A DNA stretch of 64,000 nucleotides from Holophagaceae bacterium (lineage in GTDB: Bacteria > Acidobacteriota > Holophagae > Holophagales > Holophagaceae): positions 1-64,000 of the forward strand of contig JANYAS010000156.1 in the NCBI GenBank assembly GCA_025361205.1, written 5' to 3'. The position numbers and the translations under genes were made by a program. Of this stretch, positions 61,570 to 64,000 are shown in pieces. Below the pieces are notes generated by a model. The model was not told where the DNA came from. It did no database searches and saw only the letters and a program-made list of their open reading frames with translations. Each line of letters begins with the position of its first letter. Position 1 is the first letter of the stretch.

Positions 61570-64000
61570 GCCTGCTGCTGACCGTTCTGGATGGCCGCAT
61601 CACCCTCAAAGGAATCCTCGGCATGGGCGGTATGGGCGAGGTGCACCGGGCCTGGGACGCAGGGCTGGAGCGGCCCGTGGCCGTGAAGTTCGTGCGGGGC
61701 GGTGATCCCAAGGAGGCCGATCGGCTGCTGCTGGAAGCGCGCCTCCAGGCCCGGGTGGAGCATCCCCACGTGGTGCGCGTGCACGATACGGGCACCCTCG
61801 AAGGTCGGCCCTGCATCGTGTTCCAGCTGGTGGAGGGGCAGACCTACGCGGATCTTCGCACGGAGGTGGGCTGGCGGGCCAAGGTCGAGCTGGCCGTCGA
61901 GGCCGCCCGCGGCCTGGGCGCCGCCCATCGCATGGGTCTCGTCCACCGCGACGTGAAGCCCGCCAACATCCTCGTGGAGAACACCGAAACGGGCCTCAAG
62001 GCTCTGCTCTCGGACTTTGGCTTGGCGAGAGATGAGGAAGGTGGGCTCACCCGGTCCGGCCTGTTGATGGGCACCGTGGATTTCATGGCGCCCGAGCAGG
62101 TGACGGGGGCCGCGCCCGTGGATTACCGCGCCGACATCTACGGCTTGGGGGCCACCCTCTATGCCGTGTTGGCGGGCCGTCCGCCCTTTCGGGATTCGGC
62201 GCGTTCGACAGCGCCAGGTCGCAACACCGAAGGCCTGGAACCCGTCACCGAAGCGGCGGAGGTGCATCCAGGCGACCTGCTGCGGCGGGTGCTGGAAGAG
62301 GACCCCAAACCCCTGTCGACCGAGGTGCCGGGCCTGCCCAAGGATCTGAGCGTGGTCATCGCCAAGGCCATGGAGAAGGAACCAGCCCAGCGCTACGCCA
62401 CCGCGGATGCCCTGGCGGATGACCTCAACCGGGTGTTGCAGGGCGAGCCGGTCCTAGCCCGGTCCGTGAGCTGGCTGGAGCGGGGCGCCCGCTGGACGCA
62501 GCGCAATCCCATTCCCGCGCGGGTCGTGGGGGCGGGCCTCCTTACCATCATGGCCGCCACCGGCTTCGGCTTCTGGAACAGTCGCCGGAGCACCCTGGCG
62601 GCCCTGGATGCGGCCCAGATGGGCGGCGAGGCCAAGGCCCTGGAACTGCGCTTGCGCACGGCCTATCTGGCGCCGGCCCACGATCTTGGATCGGTAATGG
62701 CCGAGCTTCGCCAGGGGGTCATCCGGCTCGAGGGGCATGCGGGCGCGGCGGGGGCCGCTTCGAACTATGCGCGAGGGCGGGTCTTTCTGCTGCTAGATGA
62801 ACTGCGCGAGGCTCGCATGGCCCTGGAAACCGCCCGCGCCCAGGGTTTCCAAGGCCAAGGGCTGGAAGAAGCCCTCGGCCTAGTGTACGGGCGGCTCTAT
62901 GACCAGGACTTGCCCAAGGCGGAGGCCCTGCAGGACGACTCGCTTCGAGCCGAGCGTCTGGCAGAACTGGACCATGACCTCAAGAACCCCGCCTTGGCCC
63001 ATCTCCGATCCGCCGGGTTTACGTTGTATCAGCAGGCCTTTTCGAGTCTCCTTCAGCAGCGCTTCGAAGAGGCCCGGTCCCTGGCTCGCGGGGCCCGGGA
63101 CCGGGATCCAGAAATGGCGGAGGCCACCCTGCTGGAAGTGCAAACCTGGCTCCGAGAAGGGCGATCCGCCCTGAACCTGCAGGATCTGGATCGGGCTCAA
63201 GTCTGCGCCTCCCAGGGTTGGATCCGGGGTCAAGGGCTGTTAGGGGATCTGCGCAGTGACCCGGCCGTCCCCGTGGTTCTTGCCCAATTAAAAGGGCTGC
63301 AAGCGGGGGTGTCCGTGCGGCGGGGGATGGACGCCTCCAGGGACTTTGGCGAAGGGCAAGTGCTGGTGAACCTGGCCCTCGCCTTGGATCGGGATTCGTA
63401 TCCGGCCCTCCTGGCCAGGGCCCTCCTGCTGGAGAAAGAGTCGAGCGTGAGCGTCGATGCTTTCCGGGAGGATTCGCCCCGCAAGGCGGAGGCCCTGGTG
63501 GTGGCCTGCCAGCACCTTGTCACCCTGGCGCCTCGTCGTGCCGAAGGGCATGTCCTGCTCGCTGCGGCCTACCACCACCGGGGATTCAATGAAGCCCGGT
63601 TGGGCTTGGATCCCACGGGGGCCTACCGCAAGGGACGCCAGGAGGGCGAGGCGGCCTATGCGCTGGAGCCCTGGAACCCCGAAGGCCTTCGGCATGCCTG
63701 CCTGAATGCCATGGCAGAAGCGACGTTCCGTGTGGAAAACGCGAAGGAGTCTGGTGAGGCCATGGGGGCGGCTGAAACCCTTTTCCAGCACCTGTCGGTG
63801 GCCAGGGGGCTCAATCCCTTGTCTCAGAAGGAGCTGCAAGCCGAACTCCTCTTCCTCCAGGGCAGGTCTGCCTGGTTCCAGGGAAAGGACCCAGATCCCT
63901 TCATGGAGCAGGGGTTTGCCCTTTATGAAGCGTTGTTGGGGGCCGCGCCGGATGCCCCAGTGCCCTTGGTGAACCTGGCTCATGCGGCCGGGGATTGGGC
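61566..64000 (+). CDS. Ser/Thr protein kinase with TPR-like tail (cut by window end)
   Basis: 811 codons run to the window edge without a stop. It starts MSLLLTVLDGRITLKGILGM at an ATG overlapping the MocR stop (ATGA). Kinase domain: GMGGMGEVHRAWD, VAVKFV, HRDVKPANILV (about 129), DFGLA (about 149), GTVDFMAPEQV. A membrane helix (VVGAGLLTIMAATGFGFW) lies at about 320-338, then Ala/Leu-rich helical repeats that read as TPR-like units (EEARSLARGARDRDPEMAEA). It resembles the kinase at 21472 but with a different linker. Coupling to a MocR regulator suggests joint expression. Confidence 0.88.
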   Translation, partial: MSLLLTVLDGRITLKGILGMGGMGEVHRAWDAGLERPVAVKFVRGGDPKEADRLLLEARLQARVEHPHVVRVHDTGTLEGRPCIVFQLVEGQTYADLRTEVGWRAKVELAVEAARGLGAAHRMGLVHRDVKPANILVENTETGLKALLSDFGLARDEEGGLTRSGLLMGTVDFMAPEQVTGAAPVDYRADIYGLGATLYAVLAGRPPFRDSARSTAPGRNTEGLEPVTEAAEVHPGDLLRRVLEEDPKPLSTEVPGLPKDLSVVIAKAMEKEPAQRYATADALADDLNRVLQGEPVLARSVSWLERGARWTQRNPIPARVVGAGLLTIMAATGFGFWNSRRSTLAALDAAQMGGEAKALELRLRTAYLAPAHDLGSVMAELRQGVIRLEGHAGAAGAASNYARGRVFLLLDELREARMALETARAQGFQGQGLEEALGLVYGRLYDQDLPKAEALQDDSLRAERLAELDHDLKNPALAHLRSAGFTLYQQAFSSLLQQRFEEARSLARGARDRDPEMAEATLLEVQTWLREGRSALNLQDLDRAQVCASQGWIRGQGLLGDLRSDPAVPVVLAQLKGLQAGVSVRRGMDASRDFGEGQVLVNLALALDRDSYPALLARALLLEKESSVSVDAFREDSPRKAEALVVACQHLVTLAPRRAEGHVLLAAAYHHRGFNEARLGLDPTGAYRKGRQEGEAAYALEPWNPEGLRHACLNAMAEATFRVENAKESGEAMGAAETLFQHLSVARGLNPLSQKELQAELLFLQGRSAWFQGKDPDPFMEQGFALYEALLGAAPDAPVPLVNLAHAAGDW

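Overview
The window looks like ordinary chromosome of a flagellated, Gram-negative, high-GC bacterium. Outer-membrane assembly genes, lipoproteins, a large flagellar set, eukaryote-like Ser/Thr kinases with TPR tails and YIP1/CHRD/BIG2 proteins together suggest Acidobacteriota, possibly Holophagae (Geothrix-like). That assignment is inference from gene content; no marker gene here proves it.

Layout. 1-3.5 kb: end of an AtuA-type gene, then an ABC permease and HlyD/MacA adaptor with a YIP1 membrane protein, all on the minus strand. 3.7-17.3 kb: housekeeping and small unknown genes (ornithine aminotransferase, MOSC protein, three-CHRD lipoprotein, GMP reductase, sulfurtransferase-MFS pair, TlpA-like thioredoxin, HAD phosphatase, purF, miaA). 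17.3-29.5 kb: enoyl-CoA hydratase-like gene, second YIP1 protein, sigma-54 activator, Ser/Thr kinase, RIC repair protein, an 819-residue GlmS-like enzyme, yidD and ispG.

29.7-41.1 kb is one long minus-strand flagellar operon in the order flgB-flgC-fliE-fliF-fliG-fliH-fliI-fliJ-motE-fliK-flgD-flgE, building basal body, C-ring, export ATPase and hook, with a candidate sigma-54 promoter in front of flgB. 48.4-55.5 kb is a second one, flhA-flhF-flhG-fliA-fliM-fliN (export gate, placement GTPase and MinD-like partner, sigma-28, switch proteins), also with a candidate sigma-54 promoter. Between them lie a STAS/BamA-like pair, a scar of a lost island (C-terminal remnant of a type I restriction HsdR, 3' half of tRNA-Glu), tRNA-Val, two tiny membrane-protein genes and glmS. 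55.6-64 kb: YraN-like nuclease, DnaQ-like exonuclease, zinc-ribbon protein, a BIG2-repeat lipoprotein, a MocR-type regulator and a translationally coupled Ser/Thr kinase cut by the window end.

The most unusual layer is non-coding. At least eight intergenic loci carry short units of period 7-9 bases, mostly arranged as inverted arms (CACCAAGGA, CACAAAGGA, GATGAACAC, GCGAAA and CTGTAGG types). A different 101-bp element occurs twice and contains the stop codon of each flanking gene at the same internal position. A palindromic stretch of about 111-114 bp interrupts the enoyl-CoA hydratase-like gene in frame exactly before its oxyanion-hole motif.
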